Shown one piece after another: positions 1 through 8,642 of a stretch of DNA of 64,000 nt (position 1 is the first letter of the stretch; each line of letters starts with the position of its first letter). The DNA is from JAJDAT01 sp964570665 (GTDB lineage Bacteria > Nitrospinota > Nitrospinia > Nitrospinales > JAJDAT01), in assembly GCA_964570665.1 (NCBI GenBank), contig CAZMZH010000008.1, forward strand, positions 124,001 through 188,000, in the 5' to 3' direction. The position numbers and the translations under genes were made by a program. A model generated the notes under the pieces. It was not told the origin of the DNA, searched no databases, and saw only the letters and a list, made by a program, of their open reading frames with translations.

Positions 1-87
1 TACTTTGAATATATTCGAAAGTGAATGAAAAGGAAAGGTTTTTGATTCTTAATTTTGGAAGGCTGAAAATTTTTTGATCTGGGTTTT

Positions 88-1533
88 TTATATAAGGTTG
101 CCTGGGTTTAATCTTAATTCTGGATCAAAAATACGTTTAATTGTTTTTAATTCTTCTATGGAAGCTTTTCCTACCATTTGATCGAAATAGGATTTTTTTA
201 ACTTTCCAATTCCGTGTTCTGCGGAAACTGTTCCTTTCCATTCCAAAATCTTTTCTACCATTTTTTGATAAGTTTCTTGGGCCAATTTCATTTGGTCTTT
301 GCTAGGTAGAAAATTAACGTGGAGATGGTTATCGCCAATGTGGCCAAAAGCGGCATAAGGAATATTATTCTGATTTAAAGTTTCCCGGTAAAAGGTCATC
401 AGTTCTAGGAAATATCGATCTTCCACAGCCAAATCTGTTCCCATTTTCACTCGTCCTTCGCGACTGTTTTCTTCATTAAGTAGAAGAGGAATTGCATGAC
501 GAAATTCATGAAAGAAACGGACATCCTTCTCATTTTGGGCAAACCATGATTCTTCAAATAAAGATTCTTTGGGCTCTAAAAAATCAAACCAGGTTTCTAA
601 TATGGGTTGTGAGTTTCCAATAATATCCTGCTCGAAAAAAAGAGCCGCTTTAGCATTGGTAGGCACTTTTAAATATTTTTTTCTTAATTTTTCCAAAGAA
701 TATTGATCAAAATATTCGAGGGAACATGGCGAGATAGATGTAGAGGTGTTTTCGCGGATTTCTTGAACTAGGCTCCAACATTGTTCTTCTTTCTCAAAAA
801 ATAAGACTCCACTTAAGAACTCATCGGGGCGTTTTAACAGCTTTAAGGTGATTTCAAGTATCACACCCAAAGTGCCCTCGGAACCGATAAATAGATCCAC
901 CCAATCCATATGATCTTTTACGTAATATCCGGCGGCATTTTTGCAGTTGGGACTTCGATAATTAATTGTGGGAAATTCAAGACTAGATCCATCGTCAAAA
1001 AATATTGGTTTATCAATAGTGTGTCCTCTAGATAGCTCGACAGTTTTACCATTTACAAGGGCAAAATGAAGTTTCTGAACATAGTCGCGAGTGGCCCCAA
1101 ATTTATATGTTCTAGACCCTGAGGCGTTAGTGGAAACGCTACCTCCTAAAAAAGCTAATTGTTCTGTTGGATTGGGTGGATAGAAATAGCCTGAGCCCGC
1201 AAGTTCTTGTTCGATTGCTTTCAACCTGACTCCTGGACCAGCAGTTAAACTTTTTTCTGAAATTTCTTTGATTTGGTTTAAACGTTCCATTGAAAGAACC
1301 ACTCCAAAAGGAGGGACTCTTCCTGCCGTTAAACCTGTTCCCGCGCCAGCAATAGTTACGGGGGCATCATTCACCTTCAGAAATTGAATAACTTCTTCTT
1401 TGGTTTCTGGAATGACGACGCGACTAGCCGACCCTTCAGAGAAATTTGAAGCGTCGCGTAAATAAGGAGCGATTGAATCTTTATCTTGGATTTGAATCAT
1501 GATATTACGAGGAAATCCAATCCCGGTCAGCAT
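88..1533 (-). CDS. FAD-linked oxidase (GlcD / D-lactate dehydrogenase family)
   Basis: A 481-aa flavoprotein of the FAD_binding_4 plus FAD-oxidase_C family, which oxidises 2-hydroxy acids such as glycolate or D-lactate. The N-terminal PP-loop region carries PVTIAGAGTGLTAGRVP, followed by FLGGSVSTNASGSRTYKFG and the FAD-domain segment IGSEGTLGVI. The C-terminus has the family signature FGHIGDNHLHVNF and SAEHGIGKLKKSYF, which contribute catalytic histidines. Length fits single-subunit GlcD-like enzymes; no Fe-S domain is fused and no glcE or glcF partner is adjacent. The annotated ATG has only a short AAGG close upstream. An ATG 11 codons further in (position 1500) is an equally plausible start. 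The substrate cannot be told from sequence. Confidence 0.9.
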   Translation of the reverse strand: MLTGIGFPRNIMIQIQDKDSIAPYLRDASNFSEGSASRVVIPETKEEVIQFLKVNDAPVTIAGAGTGLTAGRVPPFGVVLSMERLNQIKEISEKSLTAGPGVRLKAIEQELAGSGYFYPPNPTEQLAFLGGSVSTNASGSRTYKFGATRDYVQKLHFALVNGKTVELSRGHTIDKPIFFDDGSSLEFPTINYRSPNCKNAAGYYVKDHMDWVDLFIGSEGTLGVILEITLKLLKRPDEFLSGVLFFEKEEQCWSLVQEIRENTSTSISPCSLEYFDQYSLEKLRKKYLKVPTNAKAALFFEQDIIGNSQPILETWFDFLEPKESLFEESWFAQNEKDVRFFHEFRHAIPLLLNEENSREGRVKMGTDLAVEDRYFLELMTFYRETLNQNNIPYAAFGHIGDNHLHVNFLPSKDQMKLAQETYQKMVEKILEWKGTVSAEHGIGKLKKSYFDQMVGKASIEELKTIKRIFDPELRLNPGNLI

Positions 1534-1636
1534 GCCTTAAGGTCTACTGTGTTGGGCTTGTAAGGTATGATTTATTTCTAATTTTACTTTGATGAAAATT
1601 CCCTAGTAAAAAATTTTTAAGCGTAAAAAAGTGTAA

Positions 1637-1798
1637 TTAGGATTCTTTTTTTTCTTCCTGTGTTTGGGAGGACGTTGTTTTATCTGCATCTTGTTTTCCA
1701 TGATCAGCATAATGATGAATGAAATTTGCATATTTGAATAATGCAAATATCATGAAAAGTACAAATATAATGGTGATGGTTAAAAAAATCGTTTCCAC
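1637..1798 (-). CDS. Small single-pass membrane protein, 53 aa
   Basis: A short open frame with a GTG start, preceded by a purine-rich GCGGAG about 6 nt upstream. Residues 3-21 (TIFLTITIIFVLFMIFALF) form one clear transmembrane helix. The C-terminal 30 residues are polar and charged (ADHGKQDADKTT and a Glu/Lys-rich tail). The frame has no homologue that I recognise. It sits alone between the siroheme-type gene and the FAD oxidase on the same strand and accounts for most of an otherwise empty 371-bp gap. The start signal and a helix followed by a hydrophilic tail support a real gene, but only comparison with relatives could prove it. Confidence 0.5.
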   Translation of the reverse strand: METIFLTITIIFVLFMIFALFKYANFIHHYADHGKQDADKTTSSQTQEEKKES

Positions 1799-1904
1799 TT
1801 AAAATCTCCGCTTATCCCGAAAGGTATGTTTTAAAAGTTTAAGAAAATATTTTGTTTGAATAGTATATCAATGTTTAAGTGTTTTTGTGGCAAGCAAATT
1901 CATA

Positions 1905-2570
1905 TTATGAGGAATTAGAGTAGCTTTCCAAGATTTCTTCCGCTTTAGAAAGAGCTTTTTCGAATAGATCTTCTTTTAAGTAGTTTTGAATGTCTTCATT
2001 TTCTAATAAACTCGTTAAAAATATTTTTCTGTTGGAAATATTAGGGATTTTTATTTTGGCTAATTGACGCATTTTTTCTTGTAACTTTATATTCAGAGTG
2101 TCCGGTTTACCGATCAGTTTTGGAAGTTCCTTTTCTAATCGTTCGCGAAGTACTCTGGCCATGAGAGGACTTTTGCCTCCTGTAGAAATTGCTATTTGAA
2201 TTGTATCTTCAAGATTTATGATTGAAGGATGGCTAAAGTCGCTTGTTTCAGGATCGTCCACACAATAGGCATAGCATCTATTTTTTTTTGCGTTTTCAGT
2301 TATGCTTCGATTTAATTCTCTATCGTCAGTGGCCGCAATGACTAAAATTGCTTGGCCATATTCTTCTAAGTTTATGGATTGATCGAGTCGGGAGATTAGC
2401 AGTCGAATCTTTTTTGCTTTTGCATAAGTAATAATTTCATCGGACGGTCTTTCGGCGATTACAAAAATTTTACAGTTTTGGGTAAACAGGCTCTCAACCT
2501 TACTGGTAGCTTCTTTTCCACCGCCAAAAATAAAAACCTGTTTATCTTTTAAATCTAAATCTACAATCAC
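1905..2570 (-). CDS. Precorrin-2 dehydrogenase / sirohydrochlorin ferrochelatase-like (CysG N-domain, Met8 type)
   Basis: A 221-aa protein matching the bifunctional Met8/CysG N-terminal module, which oxidises precorrin-2 with NAD+ and inserts iron to give siroheme, the cofactor of sulfite and nitrite reductases. The Rossmann glycine motif is QVFIFGGGKEATSKV at residues 11-25. The characteristic ISTGGKSPLMARVLRERLE segment around residues 128-147 carries the conserved Ser and Arg of the dimer and active-site region. No uroporphyrinogen methyltransferase domain is fused, so that step must be encoded elsewhere. The start is GTG, three bases after the stop of the SGNH gene, so the two are probably co-transcribed. 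Confidence 0.85.
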   Translation of the reverse strand: MIVDLDLKDKQVFIFGGGKEATSKVESLFTQNCKIFVIAERPSDEIITYAKAKKIRLLISRLDQSINLEEYGQAILVIAATDDRELNRSITENAKKNRCYAYCVDDPETSDFSHPSIINLEDTIQIAISTGGKSPLMARVLRERLEKELPKLIGKPDTLNIKLQEKMRQLAKIKIPNISNRKIFLTSLLENEDIQNYLKEDLFEKALSKAEEILESYSNSS

Positions 2571-2573
2571 GAT

Positions 2574-4139
2574 TTAGTCCCTTCCTGTTTCGTGAAATTT
2601 TTTGCAGGATCTAATTAGTTCAGTTTCAAATTCTAATTTTTGTGCATGTTTTAAGAATTGTTGCCCTTCTTTACATCGATAAAAGGGAAAATCTAATAAT
2701 AGTCTACCAATAGTATAGCGACCATTTTGGGATTGTTTTCGATCAAAACCAGACATAATAACGTAATTTTTAGCTCTACGCATACGAGTCCAATCCCATT
2801 GGTTTTTATTTTCCAATATATCATGACGAAACAAAAAACGGGCAATGGTTTCGCCCATGACTAAATGTCCGTTGATGTTAGGGTGTACATGTTCCAGGAA
2901 AAAATTTTCTCCTAATAGTTTATTTTTTGAATATGATTGGAGAGATTTTTCCATGTCGATTACGGGCACTCTTTGCTCTCTCCCAATTTGATGGACAATA
3001 GAGTTTAGTTTAGAACAACTCCGTAGGTGGAGTTTATCTAGATCTCTCGCAATTTTAAGATGAGCTTGTCCTTCTTGAAATCGGGAGGACGCAATATAAG
3101 CTTTGCCTAGTTGAAAATGAGACATAGCGTAATTTAAATCTATATCGACAGCTTTTTTATTAATATGGATCGCTTCATCAAATTTATTCTCATTAAAAAA
3201 TTTTCTTCCTTGGTCTAATAACCGTTTAATTTTTTGTTTGGAAAGATCCTTGATTGAAGGGCTGATTTCCGATATTAAAGGGGCAAAGTCGCTTAAGTTA
3301 GAAGCTAAAGAAGAGAAAACTAATCGGACATTTTTTTTGCGAGCTATGGTCGCCATCTCAGTTAAATTGAGCTTATAATTAGCTTCTGTAAGTTCATGAT
3401 CGTGATCGCTCCAGGTGATTTTGGATTTTTTTAACATGGAGCGAAAAAGATTTACGGGTTCGGAGTTTTTTTCTTTAAAAATGGATTTTATTTTAAAAAT
3501 TGCCAATTTAGTTAAAAGAAATAACTTTGAACTTTGAAGGGAGATTATAGAATTGATTACAAAACGGTTTTTCCCCAAATTAACGGTAGAGTTGGTTCCA
3601 AAATGGCCTATAAACTCATTATGCCCAGTATAAACTATTATTAAATCAGGGCTTTCATCAATAATCCGCTTAAAAATATCCACAACAGCAAAGCTACTCA
3701 ACGCATCATAACCGGCATTAATTATTTCAATATTATGATTTGGTAAGACATCCGTTAATATATTTTGTAAAAAACCTGAATAACTTATGGTTCTTTTGGT
3801 AAAAGGAAAGCCTCGAGTTGTTGAGCCGCCTAAAAGAAATATCCGGAAAGTATTTTGTTTTTTTTGTTGTGTAAACTCTGTATCGGGAAACCAGGGATCA
3901 TTTTTGAAAACCTTTTCGAAGTCTACTTTCAAGTGACTAAAATAGTGTAAGGCTATATATTGTGTATTCAAGGAGAGTTTAGAGTTTGTTCCTCCATTGT
4001 TGTCCTTTAAAATGAAGTCGAAATGACTCCCAAAGTTGGAAACTCTTAAAACTCCTTCGATCCCCAATAAAGTTAGGATTCCAAAAAAAAACAGCAAGCA
4101 TTTGCTAAGGGTAGGGTTTTTATTTAAATAACTGGTCAA
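2574..4139 (-). CDS. Membrane-anchored SGNH-hydrolase-like protein with TPR segment
   Basis: A 521-aa protein with one N-terminal transmembrane segment (about residues 11-28), so the rest is probably periplasmic. SGNH/GDSL block I appears as FLLGGSTTRGFP near residue 100, with Ser in GGST. The block III-like motif is YTGHNEF. Block V is LEHVHPNINGH near residue 420, where the usual Asp of Asp-x-x-His is Glu. A TPR-like segment (FNENKFDEAIHINKKAVDI, then YAMSHFQLGKAY) lies between the two halves of the hydrolase. Family members hydrolyse or transfer acyl esters on glycans; the substrate here is unknown. The gene is closely followed by the siroheme gene, but the functional link is not obvious. 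A second SGNH protein lies at 59375-60715. Confidence 0.75.
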   Translation of the reverse strand: MTSYLNKNPTLSKCLLFFFGILTLLGIEGVLRVSNFGSHFDFILKDNNGGTNSKLSLNTQYIALHYFSHLKVDFEKVFKNDPWFPDTEFTQQKKQNTFRIFLLGGSTTRGFPFTKRTISYSGFLQNILTDVLPNHNIEIINAGYDALSSFAVVDIFKRIIDESPDLIIVYTGHNEFIGHFGTNSTVNLGKNRFVINSIISLQSSKLFLLTKLAIFKIKSIFKEKNSEPVNLFRSMLKKSKITWSDHDHELTEANYKLNLTEMATIARKKNVRLVFSSLASNLSDFAPLISEISPSIKDLSKQKIKRLLDQGRKFFNENKFDEAIHINKKAVDIDLNYAMSHFQLGKAYIASSRFQEGQAHLKIARDLDKLHLRSCSKLNSIVHQIGREQRVPVIDMEKSLQSYSKNKLLGENFFLEHVHPNINGHLVMGETIARFLFRHDILENKNQWDWTRMRRAKNYVIMSGFDRKQSQNGRYTIGRLLLDFPFYRCKEGQQFLKHAQKLEFETELIRSCKKFHETGRD

Positions 4140-4310
4140 GTTTTCCCCGCCTTGGTAAAAGGGTAATTAACCTTATTACATATCACACTTTCCTACGTAT
4201 TATTGGTTAAAATCCTATAAATGAATTAAGGGTTTTCTGTTTGTCGAACATTAACTAATCCGTTCCCATTACTAGGGATTAGCAAATAAAATTTATTTAA
4301 ATCAAGATCA

Positions 4311-4583
4311 ATGGAAATTCGAATCACTAACGTAAAAATTTATCCCTTTGATTCGGGAGAACCCACCGCTCGAGTTAAAGCTTATGCCGAAATTACCTTA
4401 GATAATTGCTTAGTCATTAAGGGGTTTAAAGTAGTTCAGGATAATAAAGGAGGGGTATTTGTGGGGTTTCCAAGTCAAAAAGGTAAGGATGGGAATTATC
4501 GAGACTTAGTAATCCCTTTAACTTCAGATATTAGAAATAAGATTCGAGATGAAGTTTTGGATGCGTTTCGTAATTTTTATTGA
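4311..4583 (+). CDS. spoVG: SpoVG family RNA/DNA-binding regulator
   Basis: A 90-aa protein matching SpoVG almost end to end: MEIRITNVKIYP at the start, RVKAYAEITLDNCLVIKGFKV, then the conserved VGFPSQKGKDGNYRD and VIPLTSDIRNKI. SpoVG proteins bind nucleic acid and act as pleiotropic regulators, including in non-sporulating bacteria. The length is typical. A short hairpin (CTAATCC at 4255-4261, GGATTAG at 4276-4282) sits about 30 bases before the start codon. The last 7 bases overlap the 3' end of the convergent ferredoxin gene. Confidence 0.93.
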   Translation: MEIRITNVKIYPFDSGEPTARVKAYAEITLDNCLVIKGFKVVQDNKGGVFVGFPSQKGKDGNYRDLVIPLTSDIRNKIRDEVLDAFRNFY

Positions 4584-5077
4584 GATTTTGCTTCAATGAA
4601 GTTGACCGTAATATTCCCAGTTATTTTAGTTTGGCAACAAAGCCTAATTCCATCTTTATAATCCAACTTTTCAAGAATTTCTTTCTCGATGTCATTCTTT
4701 GGATTAATATTTTCCGCTCCCTCCACTATTTCTATGGCGCACAATCCACAATCTCCATTTCCTTCGCAGGTTCCGCTAAGCCCAAACCCCTCGTCTTCGG
4801 CAAGTGAGTATATAGTGTCCGATGGGAAAAAAGAGGGAACCGATTTTCCCAACTTTTTATAATTTACTATGGGGATAGGTTGAGAATTGTAATTTCTTTC
4901 AAGAGTCATGATACGGTTGACCTTGCTTTTCAACTGGAATGGTATCTGAGTAGCGGTTTCCTTAAGTGTCTGGATACGCGAATCCAGATCTTTCAGATCT
5001 TTTTCCAGAGATTTGGTTTTAAAAAAAGAAAAACTCAAAACCAGTAAAGCTAATATTCCTAAAATAATATCAATCAT
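4577..5077 (-). CDS. Membrane-anchored 2Fe-2S ferredoxin-domain protein
   Basis: A 166-aa protein. Residues 3-20 are a transmembrane helix (IILGILALLVLSFSFF), followed by a coiled-coil-like stretch (about 22-65) and a C-terminal ferredoxin fold (about 75-160). The cluster ligands are visible as GTCEGNGDCGLC, that is Cys-x5-Cys-x2-Cys, with the fourth Cys in RLCCQTK. The x5 spacing is the adrenodoxin or Isc-ferredoxin type rather than the plant type. With a single N-terminal anchor, the redox domain could face either side of the membrane. The start overlaps the upstream gene's stop by 8 bases, which suggests translational coupling with that other anchored protein and with the sigma-54 activator above it. 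Confidence 0.8.
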   Translation of the reverse strand: MIDIILGILALLVLSFSFFKTKSLEKDLKDLDSRIQTLKETATQIPFQLKSKVNRIMTLERNYNSQPIPIVNYKKLGKSVPSFFPSDTIYSLAEDEGFGLSGTCEGNGDCGLCAIEIVEGAENINPKNDIEKEILEKLDYKDGIRLCCQTKITGNITVNFIEAKSQ

Positions 5078-5477
5078 TTTTTAAATCTCTATCGTTAAGA
5101 GCAATCAATAGTCGTTCTATCGGAACGCTGCAGTTTTCAGCGTGAGTTAAAAGGATACCAGGAAAAGGTCCTTTATCCCTTTTCTTTATGAGTTTAAATT
5201 TTTCTAAGACTTTTTTTGCTTCTGGATCTGCTACAACTTGCTCGACTGGAGTTTCGCCGCGATATTTTAAACAATCCATCTTTTGAGCGGAATCAAAATG
5301 CATTCGGGCCAGTTGGTTGTTTAAATAGTTTTCAGCATCGTTAATTTTGAAAGATAGGTCTTGAACAGATGCAGTTACGATAGAGATCGATTTTTTTAGT
5401 TTTGAAATACGCAAAATTTGCAAAATCGACATTGCAATTAATATAAAGAAAATAACAATATTTACGCCCGGTGGCAT
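5070..5477 (-). CDS. Membrane-anchored protein with DUF1858-like C-terminus
   Basis: A 135-aa protein with a transmembrane helix at residues 5-21 (NIVIFFILIAMSILQIL), a helical or coiled segment (about 25-60) and a small C-terminal domain. That domain includes GETPVEQVVADPEAKKVLEKF, then AENCSVPIERLLIAL. The order (a helix ending with VL..F, then a Cys and an amphipathic helix) resembles the DUF1858 fold found with hybrid-cluster and ScdA-like proteins, but the resemblance is weak. Two cysteines (DCLKY and ENCSV) could form a pair. A good AGGAG ribosome site precedes the ATG. It lies 20 bases after the sigma-54 activator and overlaps the ferredoxin gene by 8 bases. Confidence 0.6.
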   Translation of the reverse strand: MPPGVNIVIFFILIAMSILQILRISKLKKSISIVTASVQDLSFKINDAENYLNNQLARMHFDSAQKMDCLKYRGETPVEQVVADPEAKKVLEKFKLIKKRDKGPFPGILLTHAENCSVPIERLLIALNDRDLKND

Positions 5478-5497
5478 AATCTACTTTTCTCCTATAA

Positions 5498-8329
5498 TTA
5501 GTTTTCGGTAATTTTTACTGTTTTATAAAGGAAGTTCTTAAAACTAACAAACTTAGGTCTTTCAGAAGGAATTCCTGGATCTTGGCAAACCTTCATTTTT
5601 ACTGCTAGACTTGGAAGACTTGCGCTAAATCGCAGTTTAGCTTTTTCTATAATGGCTTTTACCATATCTCGAGTCATTTGGTTATTTTTGAAAGGTTTAT
5701 GTATTTCCTCCCAAAAATTGCTCTCTCCAGATTCCATTTTTCCTAATATTTGATCAATTACTAAATCGTTTGAGGGTTCTTTTTCTGGGAAAGGGGAGAT
5801 CGCATGTAATCCGGCGGCGGCGGCGACATCTTCTTTGGTAATAGTTGGACTTTTTCTAAATAACATTGATCTCAGTAAAATGTTTCTTAGTTCGCGTACA
5901 TTACCTCGGTAGCTGTAAGACTTCAAAAAGCCAATAGCATCGGGATCTAAAACAGGCTTTGGCGTTTCCGCTATATTTTTATAATGAGTATGAAAAAGTT
6001 TTCCCAAGAAGTGAATAGCTAAGTCTTCGATATCGTCTTTTCTTTGATTAAGCGAAGGAATTTGAAAGCTAAACTCGTTAAGTCGATGGAACAAATCTTC
6101 TCGAAACCTTCCTATTTCGATTTCTTCTCTCAGGTTTTTATTGGTAGCGGCAACGAAAAAAATCTTGGAGTATTTGGGTTCATTTTCTCCCAATCTAGTG
6201 AATACTCCAGTGTCTAAAAATCGTAATAATTGAACTTGAGTTTTTGAGTCGATATCGCCAATCTCATCCATAAAAACCACTCCACCAGCGGCTTCTTCAA
6301 GAATTCCACAACGGTTAAATTCTGCTCCAGTAAAAGCTCCCTTTTTATGCCCAAATAATTCACTGTAGGTTAGTTCTCCCGTATAGGCGGCAATATTTGT
6401 TTTTTTTACGAGTAATTTAAAATTTTCTCCTTTTTCTCGGCGAAAAATTTCGTCCAAGCGAGAATAAATATTATTAAAGAAAAATTCTTTACCCGAACCC
6501 GTGCTGCCAGTAATAAGTAAAGAGGGTAGGCCCATTAAAGTTTCAGGATGGACATTATTTTCCCATTGAAGCATCCTATTGCAGATGGATTGAACGACAA
6601 TATCAATTTGGCTGACTAATGAATGAATTTTTTCGCTTTTGCCAATAACATTCCCAAAATAGTAGGAAGAAACTTTGGGATCTCTATATTGAATATCTCG
6701 CGTTAATTGACTCATCTCTTCTCGGATGTTTTCAATTTGGATTAAGCTGTATACTTTTGGGCTAATGAGTCTGGCTACAATTTGAAGTAAATCTTTATCT
6801 TCTTTTCGAAATTTTTGATTTCTAAAACTGTCTTGGTTAATAACTCCCAAAACATTATTTCCTAATATAATGGGAACGGCAATTTCAGAGCGAATGTTTT
6901 CAGTCAAACTTTTATAAAAGCCCTTAGTTTGAGCGGTGTCTTTGACATTTTGAATAAGAAAGGGTCGGGCTAAATGGGCGCAATAACCTGTTAGAGATCT
7001 TGAGTCTTTAGGGAGCTCTTCTCCGCCAACTGGCAGAATAGGAATCCTGCTTTTCTTCCAACCTTTAGATTTTGCGCCTACGAGGTTCCCTTTTTCTTCT
7101 TCAACGATAAGCCAGGATTTGTCGTCTATAGTTTTTAATATAGATATGGTGCCGCCAGCCGCCCCCAAGAGTTCAGTTGTTTTATCGATGATTTTTGTTA
7201 GGAAAGATTGGAGAGAAGTATCTTGATCCGATAACAATTGTTCGATTTCGCTTAACACTTCTATTTCTATACGGGCTAGCCCTTCGTCCATAATGAGTTT
7301 TTCAAGCATGGAGGCGTGCTCTTCTAATTGCCCTTTTTCAAAAGAATTAAATTGATGAGGGGTTTCCGTGTAATAGTTCACTGCGCAGATAAATTGTCCC
7401 GTTTTTTTATGGAATTTAGGGATCTGATACAAAGACGTTAAATCTAATTTTTCTGCAATAGGTTTTCTCATGAAACTTTCGTTCATGATATTTTCTATAT
7501 AGATAGAAGAAGACACTTGATCCTGCGCAACAAGTCCTCTTTCGGGGTCGTATTTTAGAATGCGATTTATTAAATTTTCATCGTTCAGGATGCTCATTTG
7601 ATCTTTGGAGTTATAAATTTCTGTGTTTTCTTCATTTTTAGAATAAGCGGCCAGAACTTCCACCATATCTGAAGTTTTTAACTGGGTATTATTGATGAAC
7701 TTTTGGGAGGCTGGAACTAAAACCGAGGCCAAGGTTAACTTATCAATGAGTTTCACAGAAGAACGAACCATCATCAAAGCGGCTTCTTTTTTTTGGGCAA
7801 GGTCCAGATGTTTAGAAAATTCAATTTTTTGATGAAAATTCTTAGCTTTTTCAAGGATAGGGCTGCTAGATGATATAAACGCTTCAATAGCTGAAATTTG
7901 ATCTTGAATTAAATGAACGCTTTCATCCATCCAATCCAAACTCAACGCGCCTATAGGGCGTAGTTGGTAGCTAATAGGAAAAACCACAGAACATTTTATT
8001 CCAGATTTCTGCCCAATAGGGCTTGATATTCTTGGGTTTCCTTTTGGCAAATCCCAAGAAACAATAGTTTTATTCTCGTAAAAAGCTTTGTAAATCAAGG
8101 AATCTTTAGGAGAAATGAATTGAGTTGTTGGCTGGCCTTCGGTTTGATTTTCTTCAGTAATATAATGGCAAATGAGCATTCCTTCGTAAAGATCTTCAAG
8201 GTAAATTTGGGCCATTGAACAATTATGAAGCTCTTTAAGTCCGGTAGAAATGTAATGCAAAATGTCGGAAAGGTTTTCTTTTCCAAAGCATTCAATAGTT
8301 TTACTTAATTTTTCTAATGGGGAATTCAT
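5498..8329 (-). CDS. Sigma-54-dependent activator with GAF sensor domains
   Basis: A 943-aa bacterial enhancer-binding protein. The N-terminal ~540 residues hold what look like three GAF domains (about 15-155, 190-345 and 360-530). The AAA+ domain (about 565-810) has Walker A ITGSTGSGKE near residue 606, the sigma-54 contact loop HKKGAFTGA near 664, Walker B GGVVFMDEIGD near 687, and the R-finger region SYRGNVRELRN. No Fis-type helix-turn-helix is evident. The C-terminus (FWEEIHKPFKNNQMTRDMV onwards) resembles the alternative tail of some GAF/FHA-type activators. It is divergent from flgB, whose upstream region has a sigma-54 promoter, and heads an apparent operon with two membrane-anchored redox-like proteins. 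The GAF ligand is unknown. Confidence 0.9.
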   Translation of the reverse strand: MNSPLEKLSKTIECFGKENLSDILHYISTGLKELHNCSMAQIYLEDLYEGMLICHYITEENQTEGQPTTQFISPKDSLIYKAFYENKTIVSWDLPKGNPRISSPIGQKSGIKCSVVFPISYQLRPIGALSLDWMDESVHLIQDQISAIEAFISSSSPILEKAKNFHQKIEFSKHLDLAQKKEAALMMVRSSVKLIDKLTLASVLVPASQKFINNTQLKTSDMVEVLAAYSKNEENTEIYNSKDQMSILNDENLINRILKYDPERGLVAQDQVSSSIYIENIMNESFMRKPIAEKLDLTSLYQIPKFHKKTGQFICAVNYYTETPHQFNSFEKGQLEEHASMLEKLIMDEGLARIEIEVLSEIEQLLSDQDTSLQSFLTKIIDKTTELLGAAGGTISILKTIDDKSWLIVEEEKGNLVGAKSKGWKKSRIPILPVGGEELPKDSRSLTGYCAHLARPFLIQNVKDTAQTKGFYKSLTENIRSEIAVPIILGNNVLGVINQDSFRNQKFRKEDKDLLQIVARLISPKVYSLIQIENIREEMSQLTRDIQYRDPKVSSYYFGNVIGKSEKIHSLVSQIDIVVQSICNRMLQWENNVHPETLMGLPSLLITGSTGSGKEFFFNNIYSRLDEIFRREKGENFKLLVKKTNIAAYTGELTYSELFGHKKGAFTGAEFNRCGILEEAAGGVVFMDEIGDIDSKTQVQLLRFLDTGVFTRLGENEPKYSKIFFVAATNKNLREEIEIGRFREDLFHRLNEFSFQIPSLNQRKDDIEDLAIHFLGKLFHTHYKNIAETPKPVLDPDAIGFLKSYSYRGNVRELRNILLRSMLFRKSPTITKEDVAAAAGLHAISPFPEKEPSNDLVIDQILGKMESGESNFWEEIHKPFKNNQMTRDMVKAIIEKAKLRFSASLPSLAVKMKVCQDPGIPSERPKFVSFKNFLYKTVKITEN

Positions 8330-8496
8330 TTAATTTTGAAGAAGGTTATCTTAAAGATATTTTACCAAACCAGTATATTATAGTTCTTTTGATCAATTTT
8401 TCGTAAAAAGGAGTAAGAAATTTGGCGCTGATCCACTAAAAACCGTCAATTATTTGTTGGTCCATAGGAAAAATTGTGTTGGTTGTATTAGAAATA

Positions 8497-8510
8497 GCAA
8501 ATTAATTTGC
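8497..8510. promoter_or_regulatory. 14-bp perfect palindrome, candidate enhancer site for the sigma-54 activator
   Basis: GCAAATTAATTTGC is a perfect inverted repeat. Its centre is about 108 bases upstream of the -12 element of the flgB promoter, within the usual distance for enhancer sites of sigma-54 activators. It lies in the 313-bp divergent region between the activator gene and flgB. The rest of that region holds no coding frame that I can support. Assignment to this activator is inference; A+T-rich palindromes also arise by chance. Confidence 0.35.
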
Positions 8511-8597
8511 ATATTTGATTTTATGATTACCTTATAACTGTCTATAAAATAATGACTTGTGGTGGATTTCGGCGGTTTTTTTTATTTCTGAGTTTTA

Positions 8598-8613
8598 TGG
8601 CATGAAGTTTGCT
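8598..8613 (+). promoter_or_regulatory. Sigma-54 (-24/-12) promoter of flgB
   Basis: TGGCATGAAGTTTGCT matches the consensus TGGCAYG-N4-TTGCW. The invariant GG (8599-8600) and GC (8611-8612) are separated by exactly the required 12 bases. The predicted transcription start lies near 8624, followed by an AAGGAG ribosome site and the flgB ATG at 8643. The divergent neighbour encodes a sigma-54 activator with an intact GAFTGA loop, which strongly supports the call. Confidence 0.85.
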
Positions 8614-8642
8614 TTCTAAGGTGGAAAGAAAGGAGACGACCT

